A stretch of DNA of 64,000 nt from Dirofilaria immitis (Eukaryota; Nematoda; Chromadorea; Rhabditida; Onchocercidae): NCBI GenBank assembly GCA_024305405.1, contig JAKNDB010000087.1:1922001-1986000 (forward strand). Reading direction: 5' to 3'. The notes beneath the pieces are model-generated. The model ran no database searches and was not told the origin of the DNA. It saw only the letters and a list, made by a program, of their open reading frames with translations. The first letter of the stretch is position 1. Every line of letters starts with the position of its first letter. The position numbers were made by a program, and so were the translations under genes. Below, one piece after another: positions 22,101 to 35,697 of this stretch.

Positions 22101-24515
22101 CAGTTTTACATATTTCGAGATTTCTTCTACTTGCCATATCTACAATCTCTTGATCACTTAATTTTTAAACTTTACTTTAGACAAGAGAAGATCAGAGAAG
22201 ATCATATTTTTCTAATCATCGTTGTATTATATATATAAATGATTATTTATTTTTTATGATATTGGCAGATTATTTAAATCGAGGTTTGTCCATATTATGC
22301 GAAGAACGTAACGCATTAGCAGCTTGCAAATTTATTGCAAGCCTTGAAAATCCATCCATTGATGTGCTCGATTCTTTATACAATACTTTGGAACTTCATA
22401 ATATGGTTGGCTTAGTTGCTTACATTCACATTTCTTTTAACAAATATGTAACAATAGTTTCCAATAAATTGGGTGAAGAAAGCAATGACATAATGGCAGA
22501 TATTGTTTTAATGTTATGTACGTCATATGAAATCATATGGCAATTATATATGATTTTATTTATTATATAGTTTACGTGGAATTTGTTTCTTTTTCTATTT
22601 GCTTAACTTCGTTTTGGAAAATTGTTTTAATGAACTTTCCTTAAAAAGGCAGAGTTATTTCAATGAAATAAATTATTGCATTTTACTATAAATTTTATTT
22701 TTAGATAAATTCAATGATTTTAAATGCACTGCTGCAGAAATCAGAAGCATGGAATAGCAAAATTATTCCAGTTTTAGCTTCAAAAGCTGCCGAACAGCTC
22801 AATTTTTCAAAATGGGAATGCAGAGATAATGCCTTAAATCAGCTCATTGTATTAGTGAAATATGGATATAATGGATGTGGTGAGTTTTCGATATACTGTA
22901 ATTGAACTGGCAAGATCATCAACAACTCGCTGATCATACTGTTGTGCTAAAGTAAAAAGCTATTCTTTGATGAACACTATAGTATTATTGCCCTTAAATT
23001 ATATTACAGTTTTTCGAAAGATTGTTAATTATCTTCACAGAAATCTAAATCAAATTAATGAATACTTAACGTTATTTTTTTGTAGAGCTGATCCAGTGTA
23101 TTACTGACATGGTTAAGAGTGATGAAGAGCCTTGTATTCGAAGTGAAGCTCTGATTTTTTAAATCAAATTGGAAATCCAGTGGATGTCAGAAATTTAGCA
23201 GCATATGTAGTACTTTCAGATTCCGATTCGGCGCCAAGGTTGACTTTATTGTTCGTAAACTCTGCGGGCTGAAATTAATATTTCTTTTGATTTTTTTGAT
23301 TCACATCCTTAATTTTCTTGTCTAAAATAAATAATGAGCATTAGGACGATTCAGAAACTATCCCGCAATCTTAGCATTTATTCCTGTTTGTCTTATGCAT
23401 TCTTTTTTCGCTTGTTTTTCAAGCTTTTATTCCTTATTTATCAATATTATTATTAGCGGATTAAAGGTTAGAATGACAAGCATTTTCATTTTTGAGTAGT
23501 TATTTGTGATTCTTGCGGCGAAGAAAAATGATTTTAAAAAAAATTAGGATGAATTTAGAATGAAGAACATTCAGATTCTATGTAAGAGATTTCTTAACTT
23601 ATTTGCTTACGTGTATGTATATGATCATTAATCATTAATATTATTCAGAGATCATTACTTAATCATTATGATTAAACTAAAGATATGACTCGTTCCTCCC
23701 TAAATCCTTTCTCTTCCATTTTCGAAATTAATTTTTTCTCATCCTACAAAATACATCTTAGTGTGTTGGGACGTAAAGTAAAGCTAACTAGGTCACTAAC
23801 CGATTTTGTCGCATATCTTATCACTTGCTAATCCTATCTCGACACCAATCAAAGTCTTTATATTTCCTGAAATCAGAGAATGAATAAACAAGTAATTGAA
23901 ATCCATGTTTTTATCTATCTTCTGTTGTATTTGTTGTTCAATTACTATTTGTTGATAATTTTCAGGATTGAAGCTGTTCAAATACTGCATAATGGTTTAC
24001 CACAAACAGAAAAACTTTGTCTTGATGTTATACCGAAAATTTTATATAACGAAGATATTGTTTTGCATCGTACAGTTATCGATTTATGTGCAGATTTAAT
24101 TATCAATGGGAGAAACGAGGAATTGAGAAATCTATTGATAGAATTTTTTGAGGTTAGTCATAAGATTTTTTGTTTTTAATTTCATATTAGCATCATTATT
24201 TTTCGTTAAAAGAATACCACTTGCAATGGTTCGTTAATTTTATTATTTTTTTATAAATCATTATATCGTTAATGATTATAAAATTTACCATGGTTTTCTT
24301 TGTGATATCATATGATGGACAAGTGTCATTTGATTTTATTTTTTAAAGAAAACTTGTAGCAAGATGAAGTGGACTGTTACGAACAATTAAATGAAATTCT
24401 TTATGGTAAAAACAAAACATTAAAATGTAAAGATAATGGTGATTTGGAATATATATTCAACGTTTTGGCAAAGCAGGATGAGGAAGATTTGGATAAGGAT
24501 TGTTACGATTTATAA
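19121..24515 (+). CDS. BRAT1-like HEAT-repeat protein (INTS11 partner)
   Basis: BRAT1 binds the Integrator endonuclease INTS9/INTS11 and was first described as an ATM/BRCA1 partner. Exons: 19121-19232, 19602-19705, 19939-20104, 20622-20817, 20949-21108, 21928-22016, 22269-22517, 22705-22879, 23086-23238, 23966-24152, 24360-24515 (about 580 residues). The protein is a run of helical pairs: ALQLLNNSMDSSLKITICNY, KAAEQLNFSKWECRDNALNQ, CITDMVKSDEEPCIRSEALI, VIPKILYNEDIVLHRTVIDL. KWECRDNALNQL matches the WEVRDSALEFL helix of human BRAT1, and the end EEDLDKDCYDL matches its terminal DCY, which enters the INTS11 active site. Here two residues follow DCY, and a second DCY starts the last exon (QDEVDCYEQLNEIL). 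One-base losses lie near 21037 and 23158, and the exon 7/8 junction does not keep frame. An SL acceptor precedes the ATG. Confidence 0.65.
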
Positions 24516-24870
24516 GTTCAAGGCTAAGTTAATATTTAATTTTTCAGTTAAAGCAAATTATTTTTTTTTTTATTGAATTATACGAAAAAAAGGAAATTAA
24601 AGTAACACAGGATTGTTCGTATGGCTAACGATTAAATTTTAGGCTAATCTTTTAAAGTTTCTGATATATTATTAATTTTTTGAAGTTCATCCTTTTTCAA
24701 ACTCATAAATGTTTTATCTGATATAAATTTATTATTAAATATATTATATTTCATCAGTGTTTGTACATAACCAGTTTATGTCTGTGTGATCTGTTTCTTG
24801 TTATTTGATTTGTTTTTTTTGCTCAATGCTTTTTGTATTCGTTTTTATATATTTTAAATTCGTGATGATT

Positions 24871-24876
24871 AATAAA
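24871..24876 (+). terminator. Possible poly(A) signal of BRAT1-like gene
   Basis: AATAAA about 360 bases after the stop. In such AT-rich DNA the hexamer also occurs by chance, so the assignment is tentative. Confidence 0.3.
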
Positions 24877-27800
24877 TATCTCAATTTTGATACCAAATTG
24901 AAATAGAGATATTACTTTTATGAAAAATAATATGAGAATTTTTAGTTTTTATAACTTAATTAATTGAATCAAAAGTAGAAAGACTAGGATAGTTACAGAA
25001 ACAATTCTCAATTTATTACGAATAAATCATACCACGACATTCACATGCAGTGTTCCTGCTTTAAAATGCAACTGTGTTAATTTCTATACTTTTACCTATC
25101 TTTATAAACCTCTAAATTATTTAAAATGATAAAAATTAATAAATAAAAGCAATCAATCAAAATCTTATAATTCTCAGCAATAAAGATTCATCACATCCAA
25201 AAGTAAAATTTATGATAGGACAGAAATCATAAAATTTATGATAGGACAGAAATGTCTGATTCTCATAGTTTTTATCTACGAAACTCCAACCAAAAATTTT
25301 TATGTAATGTTGAATGATTGTTGATACGAATATTACTGTATAACCTTTCCTTCTTCCAATCAATAAATTATTTTGAAATATAAAATTAATTCCTTCCTAT
25401 CATTTCTATTTTGATTTGACTAAATTTTCGATTATTTTTTGATTTTTATGCTACCTTAATTTATTGCAAAATATTTTAAATGAATCCTATCAAAGAAAAA
25501 AATCGGTACCTTTGATACTATCTGTGTGATTTCTGCAGAATAAAGCATACCTATCAATTTAGTCCATCCGTTCCATCGACTTTCATTGATGCTTCATATA
25601 TTTACAAACAAGAATTCTTGGCATAAATCCATTATTCGCCAATCCATCTCTTCCGTTACCTGTTATCACTACTGTCATATTAATATAGATACCGAGAAGC
25701 AAATTGAAGTGATGAATGAAAATAGTTTTATGAAAACTAAAAAGATAATTTTCATTAATACTTCCGATTCTATCGTGAATAATCGAAATATTTTACAAAA
25801 TAATTATATGTCGAGACAATCAAAATATTCTTCCATCAGTAAAATGTTTCTTTATAAGCAAGTGATTTTGTATAAAAATTGCTAGTAAAGAAATCATCTT
25901 TTTAACCGGCCGATTTTCCAATTACATAAAAGATTACCTGATCCATCATTCTTGATATCGTAAGTTGCTTTTCAAAATTTTATGAACTTCATCATAAAAA
26001 GATCGAAATCATCTAACAAGATCAAGATTATCTAACATTACTCATCGGTAATTCGCTGAGCAGTGTTTTCACTGAACTTTATTGATTGTATTTCCAACAT
26101 CTCGAAATTCATTATTAAACTTCCATAAATAAAAAGCATTCAAGCTGTCGATTATGTTTCTCGAAAATTCATTTACAAAATACATTAAAAAAATAGTCGT
26201 GGCGATAAAATATGACATAGCAATACCTACCTCGAGAAGCGTTCAATTCCGTAAAGGATAGATTCTATTATCATCAGATGCAAGTTAATTTCTTTTAGCA
26301 AACTTATAAACAATTCAACTTTATAAAATTGATTAAAAATGGCAAAAAGTCTACTGCGGAATTATATCCCAGATATTTGTTAGATGTGTATGTAACGGGA
26401 ACTTGTTGTCGATGAAAAGGATATAGATATAAGAAACTTCTCGAGAAAACTTTCATATAATAATATTTCTCTTTATTATTAGATTGCTCTTAGACCTTTA
26501 CGTTTATATAGATTAGACTATAGATAAATTGCACTTACAGATAGATAAGTTGAATTATTGCTGTGTTTCATATAGGAAATTAAGTATTTCATTTTAAATG
26601 AATTCTCCTTGAATTATCCATTTTAATTTTTCATTTATAATCAATCAATTTTTCAAATTCCATGCCTAATTTTCTTCATTTTTATTACAAAATACAAGTA
26701 GTCTTTTAATAAATATCGATTGTTATAATAATTTTAGCAAATATTAGATTCGAATTGTCTGAATCTTAATGGAATCAATAGCAATGTATCTTCTTTATAA
26801 TGCTATCCATTTTTTGCTTAGATACATTTTCATTTTGATGATTCAATTCAATTGGCACAATTGCTGTTGATACGTATTTGTAGGAATACCATTTGTAGTA
26901 GTTTAAACCTGTGGAATTTATTAAGCAATATGAAATGTATCGAACCTGTGGGATTTATTTGAAGTAATATGGTATGTATCAACGATTCTCTAAATCAGAA
27001 TTCAATCGAATTTCTGATCTAAATCATTTCGAGCATAATTACACCAACGATTTTCTTTGCGAAAAAGCTTATTAATTATCACATTTACTTCTTTCAAGAG
27101 ATGAAAATTTTGCTACGAAAATTTAACCAAAATATTTCTGAACGATACTCGAGAGCAACCATAACAATCGACCATCTCGAATAGAAATAAATGCGATTAT
27201 ACTTTCAATATTTACTAATTATTCATCGCCAACTGGGAAAATGAAACATTAAAAGTTTTAGCGAGAAATGTTTTTAGCATTGTAAGCTTATTTATCATTT
27301 TCATCATTAACTGCGAGACGATAAGCGAAATGATTATCTTATTTCATTGTTCCAGTAAAATTGGTTGGGATTATTTTCAACTCAGTAAACAAAAATCCCT
27401 TTTATAAATAGGAATTATTTTGAACAAACCCAAGAAAATATAAAGAAATGGAAAAAGCAGTTTTGATTCAAATTGTGAATGGACGATAATTTTTTCGAAA
27501 ATCTTTTGTGTCCGTCATGCCAGCATAGTCCTACAGGATTCTCTGAAAATGAATTTATTATCGATGATAAAACAATAATATCACTAGTAAGTCAATTGCA
27601 TAATGATAAGTTAAAAATTATAAGTACAAATGTTTGCTTCTTTTTGATAATTTATTCTGTTCGAAATTATTTCGCCAGCACAATTTCCGTGGAATTCTTT
27701 GATTAATTTCTTCCTTTTTCTTCTTTGTCGTTTCTTTTTGTATTTTAATTAAAATTCAAAATGTCCTTATGACATCAAATTTTTAAGAAAGCTACTTCTC

Positions 27801-28066
27801 GAGAGTTTTATTAAAAAAATTCTTTATAATTTGTCTAACATGGGAAGATATCAAATAATGATTATAATGGGAAGATTTCGGAATAGAAAATATATTATGG
27901 AAAATGAGAAAAAAAAGAAAGTATTATTTTGAAAATCTGATAAAATATTAGCTTTTCGGTGAAGTAACCGTACGGCTGATATATACTAGAAATGAATACA
28001 ATTTGCTTCTCGACCTTATTAATTGTTTAATAAAAATTATTACCGAATTTTTGCTGAAAATAATTT
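24877..28066. other. Intergenic region between BRAT1-like gene and elongase
   Basis: The 3' ends of two convergent genes flank this region. It holds a direct 24-bp repeat (AAATTTATGATAGGACAGAA at about 25207 and 25231), an imperfect repeat around ACCTGTGG.ATTTATT (26907-26985), and two weak open stretches. 25586-25885 (+) is 99 codons rich in Asn, Ser and Ile with no motif. 27479-27706 (+) begins MDDNFFENLLCPSCQHSPTG with a CxxC pair. Neither has enough support to call a gene with confidence. Confidence 0.4.
27479..27706 (+). other. Weak open reading stretch with CPSC motif
   Basis: Starts MDDNFFENLLCPSCQHSPTG and continues acidic (ENEFIIDDKTIISL). An ACTAGTAAGT donor-like site lies at about 27575, so the first 32 codons could be an exon. 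No following exon was recognised before the elongase on the other strand. Confidence 0.15.
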
Positions 28067-31000
28067 TTATTCGATTTTCTTCTGCAAAAATTTCTTAGGT
28101 CGCATGTATGCATCGTAGAAATATCGTATGAAAAGTACAGCAAATGAGGAATAAATCGCAAAACCAAGAGCGAGATTATCCATTGATTGTTGGCAAATCT
28201 ATAAAAACTTATACAATTCAAATTCATATTCACAAATTACTAGAATTTTGTTAAATAAATTATTTTTTTGTCGAAATGATTATTCCAATTTTCCAAAATT
28301 TTGGCAAAGACTTTTTTGTTTTTTAATAATGATATAAATGCATGTACTAACATTCTAAAAGAAAGGTATAATGCTAATTTATTAAACTGATCATATCCAA
28401 TTTAATTTATTTATTAATTTGACTGACACATTTTGAAGCAGAAAATTTTTATTAATTAATATATATGATAATATTGCTTAATTTAAAATTTCTGAATATA
28501 GATTTTTTCTATCATAATTTCGTCTCGTTCTTATCATTTTATATTCTTGTCAAAATATCTTAGTTAGTTTTATGATAGCAATATGTTTTTCAAGCTTCTT
28601 TCTCTGATTTCTAGCAAATTATCAAATATTCAAATACACAATAAAAAGAACAACATTTTTTCATTCAGTGGATCTCGTAAAAGAAAAAAAAGATCGATAT
28701 CATCAGATTATTACATCCTCCTTTTATTAATTTAGATTTGGTATTTCAGTTTAGATTGTAATTTGTTCGAATCTATTATTTCACTTAAATATAATCTAAG
28801 GAAGATTAATCTAATAAAATTAAATAAGCAAATCGGCTGGATAAGGGATAAGAGAAGGTGATAAAAATTTACAGCATTTTTGAGCTTCTGTTTAAGTGCC
28901 AGTATGGAAATTGAAACACCAATAAGCATTTGAGATGTTTGTAATACAGTGACACACATTGAAAGTAATTTCGGTAATCGAATACCCCATGCAGTAATAG
29001 AATAGTAAGCATACATTATGGAATGTACAAAAAATTCATCATAATAAACCATCGACCTGGAGCTGTTAATTCAACTGCTGAAATCAAATTCCATACATTA
29101 TAAATTCCTTATTATCAATATTATGCAAGATATATTTGTTATGGGCTAAATTTGATTATAAAATAGATTAATGAGTATCATCGTATTATATAAAAGTTCC
29201 AGAGAAACCAAAAAAAAACAAAGATACAATCTTGAAAAGATAGCGATAGATTTTAATTAAATAAAATTCTTATCTGCATTCCAACTATAGATAAGTACCA
29301 CAGCATGATGATACCAATGAAGAAATATTAATGCTTTCTTCCGCAACAATAAGAAAATCGTATCACCAAGCTCGATAAATTTCGATATCGCAAATGCAAA
29401 AGCCCATACTGCGGCTGGTTGAAATGGTGAAATCGAATAGCAAACTGAATGCAAAAATGGACGTGTTGTTAGAGTATTGTAAAATTCTTCACCAAATCTG
29501 AAAAATTTCAGAAATCTTCTCAAACAAAAAAAAAAGAAAGATCATTAATTCAAAATATTACTACATTTAACTACTAGGAATATAATTTATTATATATTTA
29601 AATTTTTAAAATATATTAAAATACATAAATACTTTTCTTTATTTATAATAATAATAAATTGTTAATAATATCTATTTATATTATACAAAATGTAAAAAAA
29701 AGATTTTATAAAATTATCAAAAATTTCAGAAATTCTTTGTATTCGTAAAAGAAAATTAATAAAATAAATTTTTTTATTTATTCTTTAACAAAAGATAAAA
29801 AGATATAATTATTTTAATTTATAATATATTGTTATAAAATTCAAAATACAAAAAAAAGAAACACTTTTTATTTAATACCTGATTGTTGCGATAAGACTAA
29901 ATATTGAAAGAGTTGCGTTCCATAAGCATAATGGTAATCGTAAATTCCAGGCTTTTCTAGTTCGTTGATAACGTTGTAAAACATGAATTAAAAATATATA
30001 AGCGATAGCTATATATACCGAGGTACTCCAATGCTATAATTTTGAAATATAAAATTAAATCATAATAAACAAATTAGACAAAATTTATGAAAAAGAAAAT
30101 TAAAAATGAATACATAATAAGATATTTCCTATGGATAAATAATTTTGGTAAAAATGTGTAATTTTAAAAATAAAACTAAATTTAGTAAAAGGTCAAAGAA
30201 GGGTACTTTTTTTCTTTTGATTTAAACTCAAATTTTCGTTTGTTTTTTTGTCGTTTTTTTAACAACCTTTTCTAATGAAAAAGAAAAAATTTCATACGGT
30301 AGCGTAAAAAACATTTTTAATTTAAAAAGATCATTAGAGTCTTGAGTGATCAAATTCGGGATATGAACTTCCCTTCCTTCCTTTCTAATTTTTAAAAATC
30401 AAAATGATTTGTTTGATAAGATACTTTGATTTTCTATTTTTCTAATTAATTACAAAACAAAAAGATGGAAAGAAAAATAATATCATAGAAATTGGAGAGA
30501 AATGTAATAAATCTTTTTTATTCAGCTATTTTTTTCGAACAATCTTATAATATATAACATTGTAAATTTTGATACAAAATATCATATCAAATCAATAATT
30601 TCTAATATTTAAATTTATTATTATTAAGGAAGAATCTGAACTTAATCATTATTTTATTAAACTTTTATCTGAAAGCTTTTTTGATAATATTCGTTAATTT
30701 TTAATAGGAAAAAATAATACTGTAATATATTCCAAATGAAAAAATGATACGATTTAAAATATTACGCTTTTGTTATTCCATATTCTAATATAATTTATTT
30801 CTTGTTTCTCTGCTTCCTTATGATATTTTTCAGATTTTTACGGCGCTACTATAAGATTGGTAGTGACATGTGAAATTCATGAAAGGATGAAGACGGAATT
30901 TATATTAAATATTTTTTGCTAATATCATGAAGTGATTAAATATGATCATGTAGTGATATCTTCATGTATTCCATTATCTATTATTTAAGTATCATTTAAA

Positions 31001-32114
31001 ATATCTCTCTCCTCTCTCTTACTTATTAAATTAATTTCATATTAATATCAGTAAAAATGAAAAGATGTTAAAAACAATATTCAATGTAAAGCTAAACAAT
31101 TAAAGTTGTTTGTTTACCTGACATACATTTAAACTTATAACTATTAATCGTGACAGTAATAACAATGAAATTTATAATGATGATAACCGTGACTAACAAT
31201 AATTGTAGAAGTGATAACCATAAAAGCTAACTGTACAAACAATATCAAAATAAAATAAAATATTCATTAAATATTAGCTGTGTTTTTCTTTTAACTCAAT
31301 ATGATATAGTGATAGGATATGATAGCAACAAATTAAACATATTATTATAATATATGATTATATTCTATTACATATTTTAATATATATGTATATATGCATA
31401 TTCAACATTTCAATACTGTATTAATTAATTGCTAACAAATGCAAAAGAATTCAACGAAAAATTTAGTTAATATCGAAATTTTTCTCCGAAATGTAGAAGA
31501 TTATATTATAAAGGGGTAAATATTCGAAAAAAAATCAATCAAAAGTTATAGATGATTATCATTATCATTATGAGAATTATATGAAAGTTTAATAGAAATA
31601 TAATGGAACAAATCTATTATTGGAAATTTGAAATTAATATATATTCTGTGAAAATTCAAAATGGTTTATAGAAAAAAAATTCAGAATATAATGAGATTTT
31701 TTCAAAAGAGAAAAAATAAATGTTATCATTGATATGTTACGTTGATGAAATAATATTCATAAAAATCATTTCACATTTATAAATCAAAATATCATAATCA
31801 AATCGTAGAAAGAATTAAATTTAAGAAAAAAACGAACGAAATAAGAATATTCAAAATGTTTATTCCCAACTAAACAAAAAAAAAGAAGATATTGGAAATT
31901 GAAAATTCGAAATTTCAAATTAAGTATCATATTATAATGGAAATATACAAACCTTGGCAAAAAATAGCTGTACCGCTACAGGATTCCAATAATTCATTTC
32001 CAAATGATAATTTCGCGTATAATTATATGGCGCATAGAAAACTTTTCCAGCTGGTCCTCGCCATATTTCAAATTCCAGATAATTAAAATCCGAATATAAT
32101 TGCTGTTTGCCCAT
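28067..32114 (-). CDS. ELO-family very-long-chain fatty acid elongase
   Basis: Elongases catalyse the condensing step of fatty acid elongation in the ER membrane. Exons: 32114-31953, 30033-29879, 29497-29274, 29077-28873, 28198-28067 (about 290 residues, normal length). Exon 1 reads NYTRNYHLEMNYWNPVAVQL; exon 2 HWSTSVYIAIAYIFLIHVLQ; exon 3 holds KFIELGDTIFLLLRKK and the catalytic histidine box HWYHHAVVLIYSW; exon 4 TAPGRWFIMMNF then VHSIMYAYYSITAWGIRLPK; exon 5 CQQSMDNLALGFAIY and the last helix. The C-terminus KKIE is a KKxx ER-retrieval signal. Exon 3 lacks a GT donor (GCAG|ATAAGA where GGTAAGA would fit), and one T is probably missing near 29037. Substrate chain length cannot be told. Confidence 0.92.
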
Positions 32115-35100
32115 ATCTTTTGATTAAAAATTATCAGACACTGTTTTTATATTTTTCAACTCTTATCATGCACAATATCAATACTATTTAGATTGACATT
32201 ATTCACTTCAATTAATGATGATATACAGCGTACTATCAATATGTATTTATGATAACAATAATAATAATAATACTACGACGAATAAGCTATAGCGAAGAAT
32301 AGCAAAAGTTGAAATTAAGAAATTAAAAAAATTATGCATTATCTAATTAAACGATTAGAAAAAAAAGTTTAAATTAAAATCTAATTAAATGATAAGTTCA
32401 AAGCAATAGTATAAGTTTAATTTGTTACGTAGATCGATGCCATATTACTTTATTGTTTGGCATAAATTTTACGATATATTTCTAAAAATGAATGAACTAT
32501 TTTAATTTTATGTTAATAAAATGAACTTTATCTTAAAATGCTTAGGAAATATAATAAATTTTTATTTTTATTTATTTCATTGAATACTTATTTTTGACTG
32601 AGATGAGAAATAACAAATTGCATACCTCATCTTAACATTATTAAATAGTGGAAATGAAAATAAACACTTCCATTTTAAAAAACAAAAATATCTTCTCATT
32701 TTCAGTTCCAACATAACGATCAATTTAAAAACAAAAAAATTTCACATATTATCAGATAATTTATCAATAAATATTATATATTAATCAAAAAAAAAAATTA
32801 TTTCTTAAATATTTTTCTAAAAGTAAGAATTTTTGAAAAATATATAAATATAATAAATATACTTAAAGTACTATAATATCTATAAGAAGCTTTTTTTAAA
32901 TTACAATAAATTTGAGAAATAAAATAAATCATATTGTATGATGAATGATGGAATATAATCATTATTATGATTATATACAACTGTTATCTATTTTTACTAA
33001 GAAAAAATTTTTTTCTTATAGCAAGTAATATATATAGTAAGTATTATAATATCTATAAGAAGTGAATGGAATAATATTTTAATTTATTATTGTTTGTATA
33101 AATTATAGGAAGGCATAATAACTATCCAATAATCATTATTAAATTGCTTATCTTTATCTTAATACAACTACAACTATCATCACCGTTACAAAAATTATTT
33201 CCATCATTACTTTGAATATTATTCTTACAAGTATTGGATGGTGGTATGGATGGATGTTAAACTTAACATTTTTTTAAAAATTTTCATTGAATTACTATAA
33301 ATTCTGATTGCTTATTATTTACATATGATATAATGAGAGAAAAAAGAACATATAAATTACATAAAATTAAACATACTATTATTAGTAAATAAATCGATTA
33401 CTGTAATGAAGAAATGATCAATTATTCTTGATCAACTTGAAAGAAAATCGCAGAAATCGAAATTTGAATTTAGCAATATTCGCATTTTAATGCCAACTAT
33501 TAAATATTGTAATTGCTAAAGCGTAAAAATATATCCAATAAAATGATATTTAATCTAATTTATAATAATTATTTTTCTTACAAAAAAAAATAGTATGTTT
33601 CAATGTATAAATTAAATAATGAATGGTAATTTAAACGATAACTAGTAAAAATAGAATAATTTATATTATCTTTTAATTAATATTAGAAATATTGAACTTA
33701 TGCAGGAAATTCTATGCAAAATTGATATGAATAATTTGATTGATTTTTAACTTTAATTATTTAAATTAGATTCCTTCTTTTATTTTGTTTTTTTTTCAAC
33801 TTTCTAAAATTTCAAATTTAAAAATTTGGAAAAAAAAGGATATCGATATTTAGCAATGAAATATAGTTGAATTTAAAGCAATCAAAATAAACATTTCATT
33901 GGAGTTAGGACGAATTATTTAAAACTTTCAAATTAAAAATCATCTCTTTCAATTAGTAGAATTTCTTCTTGAATACTAACTAATAGAATATTAAAACTTT
34001 TTATTTTCAATAACAAATCCTTCTTGTTTACTTAAATTATAAATTAATTCAATTTTTTTTTAGATTAATATATAATTTATAATTTTATAATAAAATATAT
34101 TATACTATCATTAAATAATCAATCAATATTTACTTTATTTAGCAAACATTTCGTATTTATTTTCTTTAAAAAAACTTAAGCATATCATATTTTTCACATG
34201 CAAATTATACTCTAATTAATAAGGAGAAAAAAATTAATCATTTTAAAATATTTAAGAGTAAAAAAAAAAAAATAATCAGTAATGAACTTTTTGTTTTTAA
34301 ATTCATATTGATGATACTGCATGAAAAAGTTGAACGAAGAATGAGACAAAAAGAAAATAAAAAATTTGACTGCAATTTTTGTAATTATGTCATTTAAAAT
34401 TTCACAATCAAAAATTACAAATCAATTTAAGAGAAGAAAAGAGAATTAAAATATATCATTCATTACAATACAACAACTATGACATATGCATATGTATATT
34501 ATTTTAAAATAAAATATTATTGAATCAATATTATCAACATGAACATAAGGGATAGTGGATAATCATTTAACACTATTTATGTCCTAATTTATTCACCTTT
34601 TTCCTACCTTTATTTAAAAACAATACATTTTTGCAATAGGTATGATGAAAAGATTAGGAACAATCATTTTGTGAAATGAGAAAATATGCGTTTAAATATT
34701 TCAAAATTTCATAATCATCGATCAATTAGTTCATTTTTTTTCTTGAAATGACCAACTATCTATCGTTTGTTCAATTCATTCATTATACTCTCTCTCATAA
34801 AATTTTTATTTTTTCTTTTTACCTAAAAGATTAAGAAATAAAAAAATCACTGATGTATTAAGAAGAAAATGAAAAGAAAAAAATTATTCGTCGACATTAT
34901 TTTTGTATTTTTGAGAAATGAAAATTAATTGGCTTCATATTAACAACAACATATTGATATCTAAATTTATATTATAACAGCTCTCATCCTTATCTTAATA
35001 TTAACGATAACTGATTTTTTCCTCTCTTTCTCTCTCTCTCTCTCCCTCTTTGTTTTCATTCCCTTTTTACTTTTAAAGAAAAAAAGAAAAATTTTCCCAC

Positions 35101-35187
35101 CATTTTTAATTAAATGAAAATTTTGGAAAATTCATTTTCCCATAATTGAGCGAAAATTTTGAAGAAATTCGAGTAACTAATATGATG

Positions 35188-35189
<2 letters not shown>

Positions 35190-35260
<71 letters not shown>

Positions 35261-35532
35261 TAGAAAGTCATTTCAGGTTTACTGATATCGATGAAAGATT
35301 CGAACAGATGATATGAATTATATATAATATGTATTCATGGAAAGTCACTTCAGGTTTACTGATATCAATGAAGGATTCGAACAGATGGCATAAACTATAT
35401 ATATATATACATGTTCATGGAAAGTCATTTCAAGTTTATTGATATCGATCAAAGATTTGGATAATATGAATTATATATATTTCATGGAAAGTCATTTCAG
35501 GTTTATTGATATCAATGAAAGATGGAAGGAAT
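35190..35532. repeat. (AT)n followed by four degenerate 70-78 bp tandem units
   Basis: An uninterrupted AT run of about 69 bp leads into four units, each with TTCATGGAAAGTCATTTCAG, then GTTTACTGATATCGATGAAA, and a TATATA spacer of variable length (unit landmarks near 35263, 35340, 35418 and 35488). The (AT)n looks like the expanded spacer of the first unit. Confidence 0.9.
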
Positions 35533-35666
35533 ATTCATTTTACAAAGAATGCCAACGGCAATGAATAAAATAATAATTTAATTTGATACTCTCTACATAA
35601 GCTAAAATAATATGAAGTATGCAATATGTATCCAATAATCATCATTTATCGTTAATTAATATAATC

Positions 35667-35697
<31 letters not shown>

